NCBI GenBank assembly: GCA_002393575.1
Contig: DGSN01000006.1
Location: 1-42,011, forward strand
Length of the DNA stretch: 42,011 nt
Reading direction: 5' to 3'
DNA from: Prevotellaceae bacterium UBA4361
GTDB lineage: Bacteria; Bacteroidota; Bacteroidia; Bacteroidales; Bacteroidaceae
Part shown: positions 6,777 through 14,790 of the stretch, piece by piece
Position numbering within the stretch: the first letter of the stretch is position 1
Layout of the letters: each line of letters begins with the position of its first letter
Made by a program: the position numbers and the translations under genes
The notes under the pieces: model-generated
What the model was told of the DNA's origin: nothing
Database searches by the model: none
The model's input: the letters and a program-made list of their open reading frames with translations, nothing else

Positions 6777-7694
6777 ATGAGCGAAGGACGAAAAATGTGG
6801 CTGAGCGTGATGGCGGTTTTTCTTCTCTATGCTACCATCTTCACACTCTTTGAAGACTACGACCGCAAGTTCCTGACGTTGTTTAACGAAAGCAGCGACT
6901 GGCACCTGTTGCTGTTCTCGTTGGTCGTTTTGGCGGGACTCGCCTTCATGTTGTATCGATATGCCCAACGAATGGACCAGCGCATCAATCACGAACAGGC
7001 TGAGAAAGAAAACCGCCTGCGTCGCGAACTGACGCAAAACATTGCGCATGAACTGAAAACGCCTGTTGCAAGCATCTTGGGCTATGTAGATACGATTCTG
7101 CAACACCCTGAGCTGGGAGAAGACGTGAAGCACCAGTTCATCGTTCGCACCCAAGTGCAGGCACAGCGATTGACGGCTCTCTTGCAGGACATTTCCACGC
7201 TCAACCGCATGGACTATGCGGCGAACATCATTTCGATGGACGATGTGAACGTCTCTTTCCTTGTTGCCGACATCGTACAGGAGTCGGAACTCGCCTTGGA
7301 GCAACATGGGATGGTGCTGCGAAACTGTCTTCCGCAAGGAATCATCGTGAAGGGCAACGCTACGTTGCTGTACGGCATCTTCCGAAACCTGTTGGACAAC
7401 GCCATCAACTATGCAGGTCGAGGGACAACCATTGAGATTTCAGCAAGAGAAGAACCCAACGAATGGGAGTTTACTTTTATGGATGACGGCATTGGCGTTT
7501 CAGAAGAGCATCTGCCACGTATCTTCGAGCGTTTCTATCGCATCGACAAGGGACGTAGCCGCGAAATCGGCGGAACAGGACTGGGACTGTCTATCGTGAA
7601 AAATGCCGTGACACTCCACGGGGGAAGCATCACGGCATCGAGTCCTAAAACAGGAGGACTGTTGTTTCAGTTCACAATCAAAAAAAATACCTAA
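6777..7694 (+). CDS. Sensor histidine kinase (PhoR-like)
   Basis: A 305-residue inner-membrane kinase. Two membrane segments lie at about 8-24 and 44-61 with a very short periplasmic loop, so the signal is probably sensed in or near the membrane. HisKA contains NIAHELKTP with phospho-accepting H91. The ATPase domain shows the N box NLLDNAINYA (about 204-213), G1 DDGIGV (236-241), F box FERFYRID (250-257) and G2 GGTGLGLSIV (265-274). The ATG at 6777 is chosen because an in-frame extension to 6684 would translate gtgaaaagtg/cttcac word repeats. It pairs with the regulator just upstream. Its stop overlaps by 4 bp the stop of the convergent membrane-protein gene. Confidence 0.93.
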   Translation: MSEGRKMWLSVMAVFLLYATIFTLFEDYDRKFLTLFNESSDWHLLLFSLVVLAGLAFMLYRYAQRMDQRINHEQAEKENRLRRELTQNIAHELKTPVASILGYVDTILQHPELGEDVKHQFIVRTQVQAQRLTALLQDISTLNRMDYAANIISMDDVNVSFLVADIVQESELALEQHGMVLRNCLPQGIIVKGNATLLYGIFRNLLDNAINYAGRGTTIEISAREEPNEWEFTFMDDGIGVSEEHLPRIFERFYRIDKGRSREIGGTGLGLSIVKNAVTLHGGSITASSPKTGGLLFQFTIKKNT

Positions 7695-8443
7695 TAAAGG
7701 TGCTTCTTCAGCCGACGACCGACTTTCGACCAAGGTTGCATGAGATGAGGATGCTGGCGACGGATAGGACTGTCGAACATGAGGAAACATGCCAAGAGGG
7801 TGAGGCATGCGTATGCCACCCATCCATACACGGACTTCACGCTCATGCAGAGAATGGAATCAATAAACTCTCCCATGAATTGGCCTGGCGTTTCGCGAAT
7901 ACGAAGTATGCCCCAACGCACCTGATCGACATAGACGCCATAGCGCGAAAGCAGACTGGCAACGTAGTGGCTAATTCCATGAGCATAGAGTGCGCAACCC
8001 ACGCAGCCACCAATAATCATGTGAAGCATGTTGAAGACACTGAGTCCTTGGAAGAAGTGGTGGAAGTCCATACTGTCATGTAGCGAAATCATGAACATGA
8101 TGCTCAGACATGCGTAGGCGAATCCACGGAAAAGGAGTGGCAGATAGAGTTTCTCGATGTTGAGTTGAGGAGAAACAAGGAGATACATGAGGATGATGTA
8201 GGCAGAAAGCGAAATGGTGCCTAAGATGCCGAGCCGGATGTACGGATAGCTCTTGATTTTCAGAAGCCATGCGAGGGAGAAGAGGCATCCTGAAATGTTG
8301 CCTATCCATACGGGCCAAACCAAATAGGAATTGACAAGTGAGTTGTAGTGAAGTCCTGATTCGAGGAAGACGAAAAAAAGACCTGTGGCGATGAATGCCA
8401 AAATGACGATGTTGTAAATGATACGTTTTGTTGTTCTTTTCAT
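7691..8443 (-). pseudogene. C-terminal half of an EmrB-like MFS efflux pump
   Basis: A 250-residue protein with about six membrane segments (around 9-28, 40-62, 69-91, 99-121, 138-158, 213-233). The spacing, the LPLLFRGFAYAC helix and the MISLHDSMDFHHFFQGLSVF stretch resemble the second half of DHA2/EmrB-type pumps of Bacteroidetes, which usually run to about 520 residues with 14 segments. The N-terminal half is absent, and so is the HlyD/EmrA adaptor gene normally found between tolC and emrB; tolC lies upstream on the same strand. The gap between them contains only repeats and a MITE. I infer a deletion remnant. Alternatively it is a functional half-size membrane protein, since its frame is intact and begins with a basic N-terminus. 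Confidence 0.55.
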
Positions 8444-8465
8444 TGGAAATATGTTGTTATATAAA

Positions 8466-8740
8466 CTGTTAACGTGAAGCGTGAAGAGTGAAGCGTGAAG
8501 AGAAGTACAAGGTACAATTTACAAAGTACAATCAGGGATTTAAAGGATTAAAGGGATTACACTAAACCCTAAACACTAAAATCATGTCCATTGTCCTTTG
8601 TTCTTTGTACTTAATTGAGTTTTTTATCAAGGATTTAAAGGATTTTTAGGATTATTAGAGAGTTAAAAGTTAATAGTTAAAAGTTGAAAGACAAACTGGA
8701 TAGCCAATTTTTAATTTTTAATTATTAATTTTTAACTTAC
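8466..8740. repeat. Dense word-repeat DNA downstream of tolC
   Basis: No gene is present. Words run in blocks: gtgaagcgtgaagagtgaag, gtacaaggtacaa, caatcagggatttaaagg, tgtcctttgttctttgtac, atcaaggatttaaagg, gttaaaagttaatagtt, and the opposite-sense aatttttaatttttaatta. The last two blocks (about 8664-8690 and 8705-8735) are reverse complements and could fold as a long hairpin. Confidence 0.7.
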
Positions 8741-8744
8741 CAAA

Positions 8745-8935
8745 GCTTTTCTGTAACTATTCAGCGAATAATATTAAGAAGTGCCCTTTCGGGCAGAAAT
8801 CCAACAAATCTATTCAAAATCTGTCAAATCTTTAAAATTTTTGCCATAAGGATTTGTTTGATTTGCTTAAGATTTGATAGATTTCTCGCCGTAGGCGACT
8901 CAAAAAGATGATTCGCTGAATAGTTACGCTTTTCT
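8745..8935. mobile_element. 175-bp MITE of IS66 type with 8-bp target duplication
   Basis: Perfect 17-bp terminal inverted repeats, GTAACTATTCAGCGAAT at 8753-8769 and its complement at 8911-8927, bound a 175-bp non-coding element. It is directly flanked by the 8-bp repeat GCTTTTCT at 8745-8752 and 8928-8935. Termini starting GTAA together with 8-bp target duplications are hallmarks of the IS66 family, so this looks like a non-autonomous IS66 derivative moved in trans. Small hairpins sit inside each end: GCCC-TTTC-GGGC and TCGCC-GTA-GGCGA. There is no coding capacity. The intact duplication suggests fairly recent insertion. Confidence 0.85.
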
Positions 8936-8955
8936 CTTTCAACTCTCCTAAATGA

Positions 8956-9033
8956 CTGAACCTTCATTGTTTTTCAGGCGAGCCTTCGTTTGAGTTTCGC
9001 CGAAGGCTCGCCGTTTTGATAACGAACCTTCGC
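8956..9033. repeat. Second cluster of CGAACCTTCG words
   Basis: CTGAACCTTCATT, GGCGAGCCTTCG, CGCCGAAGGCTCGCC and AACGAACCTTCGC occur in the tolC downstream region. The middle two form a GGCGAGCCTTCG/CGAAGGCTCGCC hairpin (8977-9012), possibly ending tolC transcription, though no T tract follows on the minus strand. Confidence 0.6.
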
Positions 9034-9093
9034 TTATTAAGTAAAATCAAAAAAGAGTTTCAGACATTCTCTCTAATCCCGAACTGATGTAAT

Positions 9094-10413
9094 TTATAAG
9101 GTATTGCTAATGTATTTGAGTTTAAAGTAGTTGTAGAGTTTGTTGATGCGGGCATTCACTAAAGCAAGGTCGGCAGAGAGTTTTTGGTTGCTGGCATCGA
9201 GCATGTCGGTCAGCAAGCAAAGGCCGTTGGAGTAGCGGTTGGCTGTCACATTGTAGTTTTCCTGTGCCAGTTGCACGCTCTTTTCTTCCGTTTGAAGTTC
9301 TACGTTCGATGTGAGATAGTTGGTGTAGGCGGCTTGTACGGCATTGTTGATGTGTTCGGCTGCAAGCACTTGCTGCTCTTGCGCACTGCGAAGGTCGAAT
9401 TTTGCTTTCTTCACCGATTTGTTGCTTTTGAAGAGTGAAGAAAGCTGATACTGAATGCCGATACCTACATACCAATAATTGAAGTTGTTGTTGAGAACGG
9501 GTATTTCTATGGTGATAGGTCCGTCGAAATGGTTTTCAGCAACGATGGCCACTTTGGGAAGCATGGCTGAACGCTTCAGACGAAGTTGCTGTTGGCTGAT
9601 GTGTGTGCCAAGTGCGGCTTGTTGCAAGGATGCATTGCTGATGCTTGCCTCATGTTGCCAGTCTTTTTCGCTTTGTGTTTGTTGAATGGCAGATATTAGT
9701 GACATGTCGGGCTCTATGATTGTGTTTTCAGGCAGGTGAAGCGTTGTGGTGAGCTGATGGCAAATGATGGTACGCGCGTCACTTACTTTCTGAAGCTGGA
9801 GTTCCAGACCCTTGCGCTGCAATTCATAACGTGTGATGTCGTTCTGCAAAGCAGTGCCTTCGTTCACACGCGACTGCATGTTTTCGATGACTTGCTCTGT
9901 GAGTTTCAGGTTTTCTTGTAACACCTGCTGCTGATTGTGCAAGCGGCAAAGGTCGAGATAATAACCCGTGAGCAGAAAACGGATTTCCTGACGGTTCTTC
10001 ACCATGTTGAGTTCCGACATGTTCTTGCCTAACGAAGCCAGTTCGATGCTGCTGCTGATGGCACCACCCGAATAGACCACTTGTTGAGCCTTGAGCGCGA
10101 AGTTGTTCATGAAATGAGGGTTGTCGATGTGAGTCCAGTTGGTGAAATCACGGTCGGACAACAAACCGTCCGCCAAATAGCCTACACTGAGGCTGGTACT
10201 GATGTCGGGAAGACGCTGCGAACGTGCGCTCTTGATTTCTGCATTGGCACTCTCGATGTTGAGGCGGTCGATGCGCAACTGTTGACTGTTTTCGTCAGCC
10301 AAACGATACACTTGCTCTAAGCTCATCATCTGGACTTCGGGTACTTCCTGAGCTGACACACCACAGAAGCCCAGCAAGGCCCAGCAAAAGAAGAATGTAA
10401 ACTTGATTTTCAT
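9094..10413 (-). CDS. TolC-family outer-membrane efflux protein
   Basis: A 439-residue outer-membrane channel subunit. A signal peptide spans about residues 1-21 (FFFCWALLGFCGVSAQ). Two repeated coiled-coil/barrel halves follow, as in TolC: LEQVYRLADENSQQLRIDRLNIESANAEIKSARSQRLPDIS in the first half, and a second matching stretch beginning around residue 250. The C-terminal helix ENYNVTANRYSNGLCLLTDMLDASNQ is typical of the family. It should work with a periplasmic adaptor and inner-membrane pump, but here the adaptor is absent and only half a pump remains downstream. The AraC regulator transcribed divergently (10623) probably controls it. A -7 element is at 10449-10456. Confidence 0.9.
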   Translation of the reverse strand: MKIKFTFFFCWALLGFCGVSAQEVPEVQMMSLEQVYRLADENSQQLRIDRLNIESANAEIKSARSQRLPDISTSLSVGYLADGLLSDRDFTNWTHIDNPHFMNNFALKAQQVVYSGGAISSSIELASLGKNMSELNMVKNRQEIRFLLTGYYLDLCRLHNQQQVLQENLKLTEQVIENMQSRVNEGTALQNDITRYELQRKGLELQLQKVSDARTIICHQLTTTLHLPENTIIEPDMSLISAIQQTQSEKDWQHEASISNASLQQAALGTHISQQQLRLKRSAMLPKVAIVAENHFDGPITIEIPVLNNNFNYWYVGIGIQYQLSSLFKSNKSVKKAKFDLRSAQEQQVLAAEHINNAVQAAYTNYLTSNVELQTEEKSVQLAQENYNVTANRYSNGLCLLTDMLDASNQKLSADLALVNARINKLYNYFKLKYISNTL

Positions 10414-10448
10414 TGTTATCTTAAAAACATCTATTGATTTTCAGGGTG

Positions 10449-10456
10449 CAAAGGTA
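10449..10456 (-). promoter_or_regulatory. -7 element for tolC-like gene
   Basis: The minus strand reads TACCTTTG about 36 bp before the start codon. It sits in the 209-bp divergent region shared with the AraC gene. No clear -33 element was seen. Confidence 0.55.
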
Positions 10457-10585
10457 CTGCTTTTTTATGATGTGATTCTAACGAAAAAAGGCATAATAAT
10501 GTCAAAAAACAAACCTCTTTCCTTGCATATATCCCCGAAAAATGGCAATTTTGCATCCTGGTTGACTCAGACGAAGTCTTTCTGT

Positions 10586-10619
10586 TTTTCATTTTTCACT
10601 TTTCACTTTTCACTTTTCA
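10586..10619. repeat. ttttcac word array before the AraC gene
   Basis: Four to five copies of cattttcac/cttttcac abut the AraC start codon at 10623. They belong to the same word family as the gtgaaaag repeats near 6670. Confidence 0.6.
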
Positions 10620-10622
10620 TTA

Positions 10623-11462
10623 ATGGCTTTCTTCGCTTCTCCATATTTCCAACAAACATCTTTGCATGAATGGCTCAACGAACCATTCATTTCGGATGAG
10701 GGTTATCTGCTGCTCTGTCTGGAAGGAAAGGTTAGCATCGAGGTGGGGCAGACAGTGTTCCATCTGAGTGCGGGTGATGTGTTCATCGTTTTTCCTGCCG
10801 ATTTTGTCTCAATGCAGCATGTAACCGAAGATTTCACTTGTCGTGTGCTGAACTATGATGACGACCTGCTTCGTGCTGCAAGTTTGAATAAGGAATCCAC
10901 CGTGTTTGACTTGCTACGCAATCATCGGATTTATTTGCAGGAAAAAGCTTTGACTCAGGTGGTTGTTCTCATTTTTCAACTGCTCGACCATGTCAAAGAA
11001 CTTGTCTCTCCTCAGGCATGGCGCAACATCGTGCAACTTCAATTGGCTTCGTTCTTTTCGGCTTTTCACGACCATGCCACACGGCAGCACCTGTTGGACT
11101 TGCACAACAAGGAGAGCCGACAAGAGGAACTTGTTCGCAGGTTTATGCAGTTGGTGGAAAGCAGTTATAGCACAGAACGGGAAGTGGCGTGGTATGCATC
11201 GCAGTTGTGCATCACTCCCGAATACTTGAACCGTGTAGTGAGAAATCAGACGCATCGCACGGCAAAGGAACTGATTGCGCCGTTCCTGCTGATGCACGTG
11301 AAGCACAGGCTCTTGACACTCGAAGAGCCTATCAACCAAATCAGTAGTGAGTTCCATTTTTCCTCTCCTTCTTTCTTCAGCCGATGGTTTAGAGAAAAAA
11401 CAGGACTCACTCCCAATCAGTTCCGCAAATCTGCTTTTAGTAAAATAAAAATTAAAAAGTAA
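10623..11462 (+). CDS. AraC-family transcriptional regulator
   Basis: A 279-residue regulator. The N-terminal part (about 1-150) is a cupin-like ligand-sensing domain (GKVSIEVGQTVFHLSAGDVFIVFPADF). The C-terminal part (about 175-272) holds two helix-turn-helix motifs: EVAWYASQLCITPEYLNRVVR and PINQISSEFHFSSPSFFSRWFREKTGLTPNQFRKS, the classic AraC ending. It is divergent from the tolC-like gene, as is usual for efflux operons in this phylum, and most likely activates or represses it. The last codons (KIKIKK) fall in the left arm of a word-repeat hairpin, so the C-terminus is partly repeat-derived. The ligand is unknown. Confidence 0.92.
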   Translation: MAFFASPYFQQTSLHEWLNEPFISDEGYLLLCLEGKVSIEVGQTVFHLSAGDVFIVFPADFVSMQHVTEDFTCRVLNYDDDLLRAASLNKESTVFDLLRNHRIYLQEKALTQVVVLIFQLLDHVKELVSPQAWRNIVQLQLASFFSAFHDHATRQHLLDLHNKESRQEELVRRFMQLVESSYSTEREVAWYASQLCITPEYLNRVVRNQTHRTAKELIAPFLLMHVKHRLLTLEEPINQISSEFHFSSPSFFSRWFREKTGLTPNQFRKSAFSKIKIKK

Positions 11463-11512
11463 TAATTAAAAATGGCTATTCAGATGGTCTTTTAATTTTT
11501 ACTTTTTAATTT
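11449..11512. terminator. Word-repeat hairpin between convergent genes
   Basis: AATTAAAAAGTAATAATTAA (from 11450) pairs with TTAATTTTTACTTTTTAATT (to 11511) with one mismatch, around a short loop. It lies between the convergent AraC and GH28 genes and overlaps the end of the AraC gene. It probably acts as a bidirectional terminator. Confidence 0.65.
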
Positions 11513-11540
11513 ATAACTTATCGAAGTTTTCGATGGGTGT

Positions 11541-13031
11541 TTATTTCTGAATCGTGATATTCACGTTTTCCTTCTTGATGCCCTTGCAGTTGAAGAATTC
11601 TGCGTCTTGGTCGGCACTGATGTGTATGTTGCGAAGACTGATGCGCTCGATAGGCATTTCTGGCAAACCGTTGAAGAACATGGCGCGATGGGCGTTCCTG
11701 CAGTTGATGTTCTGGATGTTGATGTCGCGGAAGGCTGGGGTGGTGATGTCAACTGGCTTCGATTCGATGTTGTTGACCTTCTCGCCGCTTTCCAGCACTT
11801 CGATGACAGACTTTCCTCCGTAGTAGAGGTCGAAGGTGATGGCATCGCCCTTGATGTCGAACATGGAAATGTTGTCGATGAAGATGTTTTCAACCACGCC
11901 GCCACGTCCTCGGCAGCTCTTGAAGCGCAGACCTACGTCGGTGCCTAAGAATTGGCAATCAGACACGTGGATGTTCTTTACTCCTCCGCTCATTTCTGAG
12001 CCTACGACAAAACCACCATGTCCTGCAAACACGGTGCAGCCATTCACAACGACGTTCTCACATGGCTTTCCGCGCTTGCGTCCGTCTGCGTCCTTGCCGC
12101 TCTTGATGCAGATGCCATCGTCGCCTGCATCGAACTTGCTATTCACGATGAGCGCGTTCTTGCACGATTCCAGGTCGAGTGCATCGCCATTCTGCGCGTA
12201 GCTCGGATTGCGGGCAAGCACTCCGTCGATGATGATGTTCTCGCACATCAGCGGATGGATGTTCCATGCAGGGGAATTCTGGAAGATGACACCTTGCAGA
12301 AGCACATTCTTGCAACTTACCAAGCTGACCATCACAGGACGAAGGAATCGCTTGATGCTGTTCCATTCTTCTTCGCTCTTCAGGTTTCGTGGCACGTTCA
12401 TTTCAGCAGATGCTTCTCCCTTGGCATAGCCTTCGGATGGCAGCCAAAGGTCGTTGCGCTTGAACACGCCGCCTTTGCTCGTGATGTTCTTCCACATGCT
12501 TTCAGTCACTTTCTGCTTCTTCAGTGGTCGCCAGTAGAGGCCGTTGCCATCGATGGCTCCTTCGCCCGTGATGGAAATGTTGGTAGCGCCATTGGCGGAG
12601 ATCGGTGACTGGCAGCGGCGTGTTTCCAGTCCTTCGAAGGAGGTCTGAATCAGAGGATAGAGATTCTCGTCGGCTGCAAAGAGGATGACGGCTCCCTTTT
12701 CCAAATGCAGGTCGATGTTGCTTTGCAGAGTGATGGGTCCTGTGTACCAAACGCCTGAAGGCACGATGAGGTGTCCACCGCCCATTTCGCTGAGTTGTTT
12801 GATGGCACGAGCGAATGCATCGGTGCAGAGTTGCTGTCCATCGCCAACAGCACTGAAGTCGGTGAGTTCCATGGCTCGGTTGGGAATGACAGGGGCTTTC
12901 ACTTCCTCCATCTTGAAGGGCAGATTGTCGGTGTATTGCTTGTAGGATTGCGCCGAGCTGTTTTGTTGCGCACTGACGTTTGCGACAATCAGGCAGATTG
13001 CTAAAAGTGCTGATACGAATTTCTTTTTCAT
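11541..13031 (-). CDS. Glycoside hydrolase family 28 (polygalacturonase-like)
   Basis: A 496-residue exported right-handed beta-helix enzyme that cleaves galacturonic-acid linkages in pectin or rhamnogalacturonan. A signal peptide is at 1-21 (MKKKFVSALLAICLIVANVSA). GH28 catalytic motifs are all present in order: NGDALD (281-286, D283), GDDGICIKSG (303-312, D304/D305), GHGG (337-340, H338) and RFK (369-371). The N-terminal ELTDFSAVGDGQQLCTDAFARAI matches the start of the beta-helix. Its own promoter is at 13068-13100 and it ends at the shared hairpin, so it appears monocistronic. There is no SusC/SusD nearby. Endo versus exo action cannot be decided by eye. Confidence 0.93.
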   Translation of the reverse strand: MKKKFVSALLAICLIVANVSAQQNSSAQSYKQYTDNLPFKMEEVKAPVIPNRAMELTDFSAVGDGQQLCTDAFARAIKQLSEMGGGHLIVPSGVWYTGPITLQSNIDLHLEKGAVILFAADENLYPLIQTSFEGLETRRCQSPISANGATNISITGEGAIDGNGLYWRPLKKQKVTESMWKNITSKGGVFKRNDLWLPSEGYAKGEASAEMNVPRNLKSEEEWNSIKRFLRPVMVSLVSCKNVLLQGVIFQNSPAWNIHPLMCENIIIDGVLARNPSYAQNGDALDLESCKNALIVNSKFDAGDDGICIKSGKDADGRKRGKPCENVVVNGCTVFAGHGGFVVGSEMSGGVKNIHVSDCQFLGTDVGLRFKSCRGRGGVVENIFIDNISMFDIKGDAITFDLYYGGKSVIEVLESGEKVNNIESKPVDITTPAFRDINIQNINCRNAHRAMFFNGLPEMPIERISLRNIHISADQDAEFFNCKGIKKENVNITIQK

Positions 13032-13067
13032 AATGGTAAAATAGTTAGGTGATTAAGGATTTCTGTG

Positions 13068-13100
13068 CAAAGATAAGCAAAACATTTTTCAGTCAACAAA
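13068..13100 (-). promoter_or_regulatory. Promoter for GH28 gene
   Basis: On the minus strand the -7 element TATCTTTG (13068-13075) lies 18-21 bp from TTG repeats (TTTGTTG, 13094-13100). This is close to the Bacteroidetes sigma consensus. Confidence 0.7.
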
Positions 13101-13154
13101 TTCACACAAATTATCTCAACAAAAGTTTATCGTTTAACGTGTTTAAAACGAAAA

Positions 13155-13320
13155 AGTCAAAGGTCAAAAGTCAAAGGTCAAAAGCAAAGGCGTAAAAAAT
13201 CTCCTAAAGAACCTTTAGCTCGGCGTAGCCAAATAGACTAAATGTACTAAATTTTAATAGTTTTGCCGATTTCTTTAGGAGATATACCTCAGACCTTAGC
13301 CCCAAACTCAAAAACTCAAA
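13155..13320. repeat. Word repeats enclosing an 81-bp palindromic element
   Basis: After gtcaaaggtcaaaagtcaaa words, an 81-bp element (13201-13281) has the same 11-bp terminal repeats, CTCCTAAAGAA and TTCTTTAGGAG, as the one at 5754-5842. After the shared left arm, its core (13235-13268) is the reverse complement of the other's core (5788-5829), with an 8-bp length difference. Then come agaccttagcccc and aactcaaaaactcaa words. No gene is present. Confidence 0.8.
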
Positions 13321-13323
13321 AAC

Positions 13324-14499
13324 TCAATTAAGTTCTATTGCCTTTCTTAATTGTTCCAATGCCTTTTGCAGAATGATGCGAGACTCGCCCACATTGAGAC
13401 GCATGAATCCACGCCCTTCTTTGCCAAATGTCTCACCGTCGTTGAGTGCCAAGTGCGCTTTGTTGATGAAAAGGTCGTTCAGTTCCTTCTGTGTCAGTCC
13501 TAAGCCACGGCAGTCGAGCCACACCAAGTATGAGGCTTGCGGACGCAGAGGTTTCACTTGAGGTATGTACTTCTTGCAGTATCGTTCTACCAACTCCACA
13601 TTTCCCTCAATGTAATGCACCATTTCCTGTCGCCACTTCTCGCCTTCCTTCAGGGCAGCCATCGTTGCAATCGGAGCGAAGAGATGCGGCGCATTTTGCT
13701 CGTTGGCCTCTAACCATCCAAAGAATTTCTTCCTGATTTCCTTGTTGGGAACCACCGCCCACGAACTCACTACGCCTGCAATGTTGAACGTCTTGGAAGG
13801 TGCGCCAAACGTGATGCTACACTGTGCAGCTTCTTCACTCACAGAGGCAAACGGCACATGCTTGTTGCCAAACAATGCCATGTCGCAATGGATTTCGTCG
13901 CTCACCACCAAGAGGTGATGCTTCGAGCAAAACGCAGCAAGTCGCACGAGCGTTTCCCTGTCCCAGACGATGCCAGCAGGATTGTGAGGATTGCTCAGAA
14001 TCAGCACACGGCATTTCTCGTCGCACACCTTTTCCAAATTCTCAAAATCCATCGAATAACTACCATCCTCATGCTCCACAAGCGGGTTATATACCACTTC
14101 GCGGTGATTGCCCAACGGTGTGAGACGGAACGGATGATAGACAGGCGGCTGGATAATCACCTTCTCGTCGGGAGCCACGAACACGTTCACCACCATTCCG
14201 ATTCCCTTCACGATGCCAGGAATGTATGTCATCCATTCCGTCTCCACCTTCCATTGGTGGTGTTCCTCAATCCACGTTGCCACCGTCTGCCAATAGTCAG
14301 CAGGCTCCACCGTGTAGCCCAGCACAGGATGCTCCAGTCTTCTTCTCAGAGCATCCATAATGAACGGTGGTGTTTCAAAATCCATGTCTGCCACCCACAG
14401 CGGAATCAGGTCTTCACGTCCGAACATCCCCTTCAGCATCTCGTACTTCACGGTTCCTGTCCCCCTTCTGTCAATGATTTTGTCAAAGTTGTATGCCAT
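13324..14499 (-). CDS. PatB/MalY-type PLP-dependent C-S lyase
   Basis: A 391-residue fold-type I PLP enzyme of the MalY/PatB group, which cleaves cystathionine or cysteine conjugates to a thiol, pyruvate and ammonia. The cofactor lysine is K236 in GAPSKTFNIAG, D201 in SDEIHCD contacts the PLP ring nitrogen, N170 lies in LSNPHNPAG, and the N-terminal FDKIIDRRGTGTVKY and PLWVADMDF are diagnostic of the group. Length matches the family. It has its own promoter at 14567-14595. A role in methionine or sulfur metabolism is inferred from the family; aminotransferase activity is the alternative. Confidence 0.92.
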   Translation of the reverse strand: MAYNFDKIIDRRGTGTVKYEMLKGMFGREDLIPLWVADMDFETPPFIMDALRRRLEHPVLGYTVEPADYWQTVATWIEEHHQWKVETEWMTYIPGIVKGIGMVVNVFVAPDEKVIIQPPVYHPFRLTPLGNHREVVYNPLVEHEDGSYSMDFENLEKVCDEKCRVLILSNPHNPAGIVWDRETLVRLAAFCSKHHLLVVSDEIHCDMALFGNKHVPFASVSEEAAQCSITFGAPSKTFNIAGVVSSWAVVPNKEIRKKFFGWLEANEQNAPHLFAPIATMAALKEGEKWRQEMVHYIEGNVELVERYCKKYIPQVKPLRPQASYLVWLDCRGLGLTQKELNDLFINKAHLALNDGETFGKEGRGFMRLNVGESRIILQKALEQLRKAIELN

Positions 14500-14566
14500 A
14501 GTTCTTTTTACTGTTTAGTTCTATTTATCCACATGTTTTTGTTGTTTCATGCATGTTGTTGTGTTG

Positions 14567-14595
14567 CAAAGATAGTGATTTTTCAAATACTCCAA
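14567..14595 (-). promoter_or_regulatory. Promoter for the PatB-like gene
   Basis: The minus strand carries TATCTTTG (14567-14574) with TTG at 14593-14595, spaced 18 bp. Confidence 0.65.
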
Positions 14596-14691
14596 GAAAA
14601 TTGTTTGAAGAATATAGACGAAAGTCATGTCTGATAGAAAAAGGAAAAGAAATAGAAATGTTTGTGAAATAACGAGCCAACTCCACGCATC

Positions 14692-14740
14692 AAAAAAGTA
14701 GGCATTGATGACAACTTCTGAAGAGGTTCATCAATGCCTA
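14692..14740 (-). terminator. Intrinsic terminator after the lipoprotein gene
   Basis: TAGGCATTGATGA (14699-14711) pairs with TCATCAATGCCTA (14728-14740), and the loop can extend the stem through AACTTC/GAGGTT. On the minus strand the stem is followed by a T6 tract (14692-14697), so it ends the 16088 to 14791 operon. Confidence 0.88.
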
Positions 14741-14790
14741 TTATCTTTTTTACTATTTCTCATTTCCTGTGGCGAGAATGTCTTCCTTGC

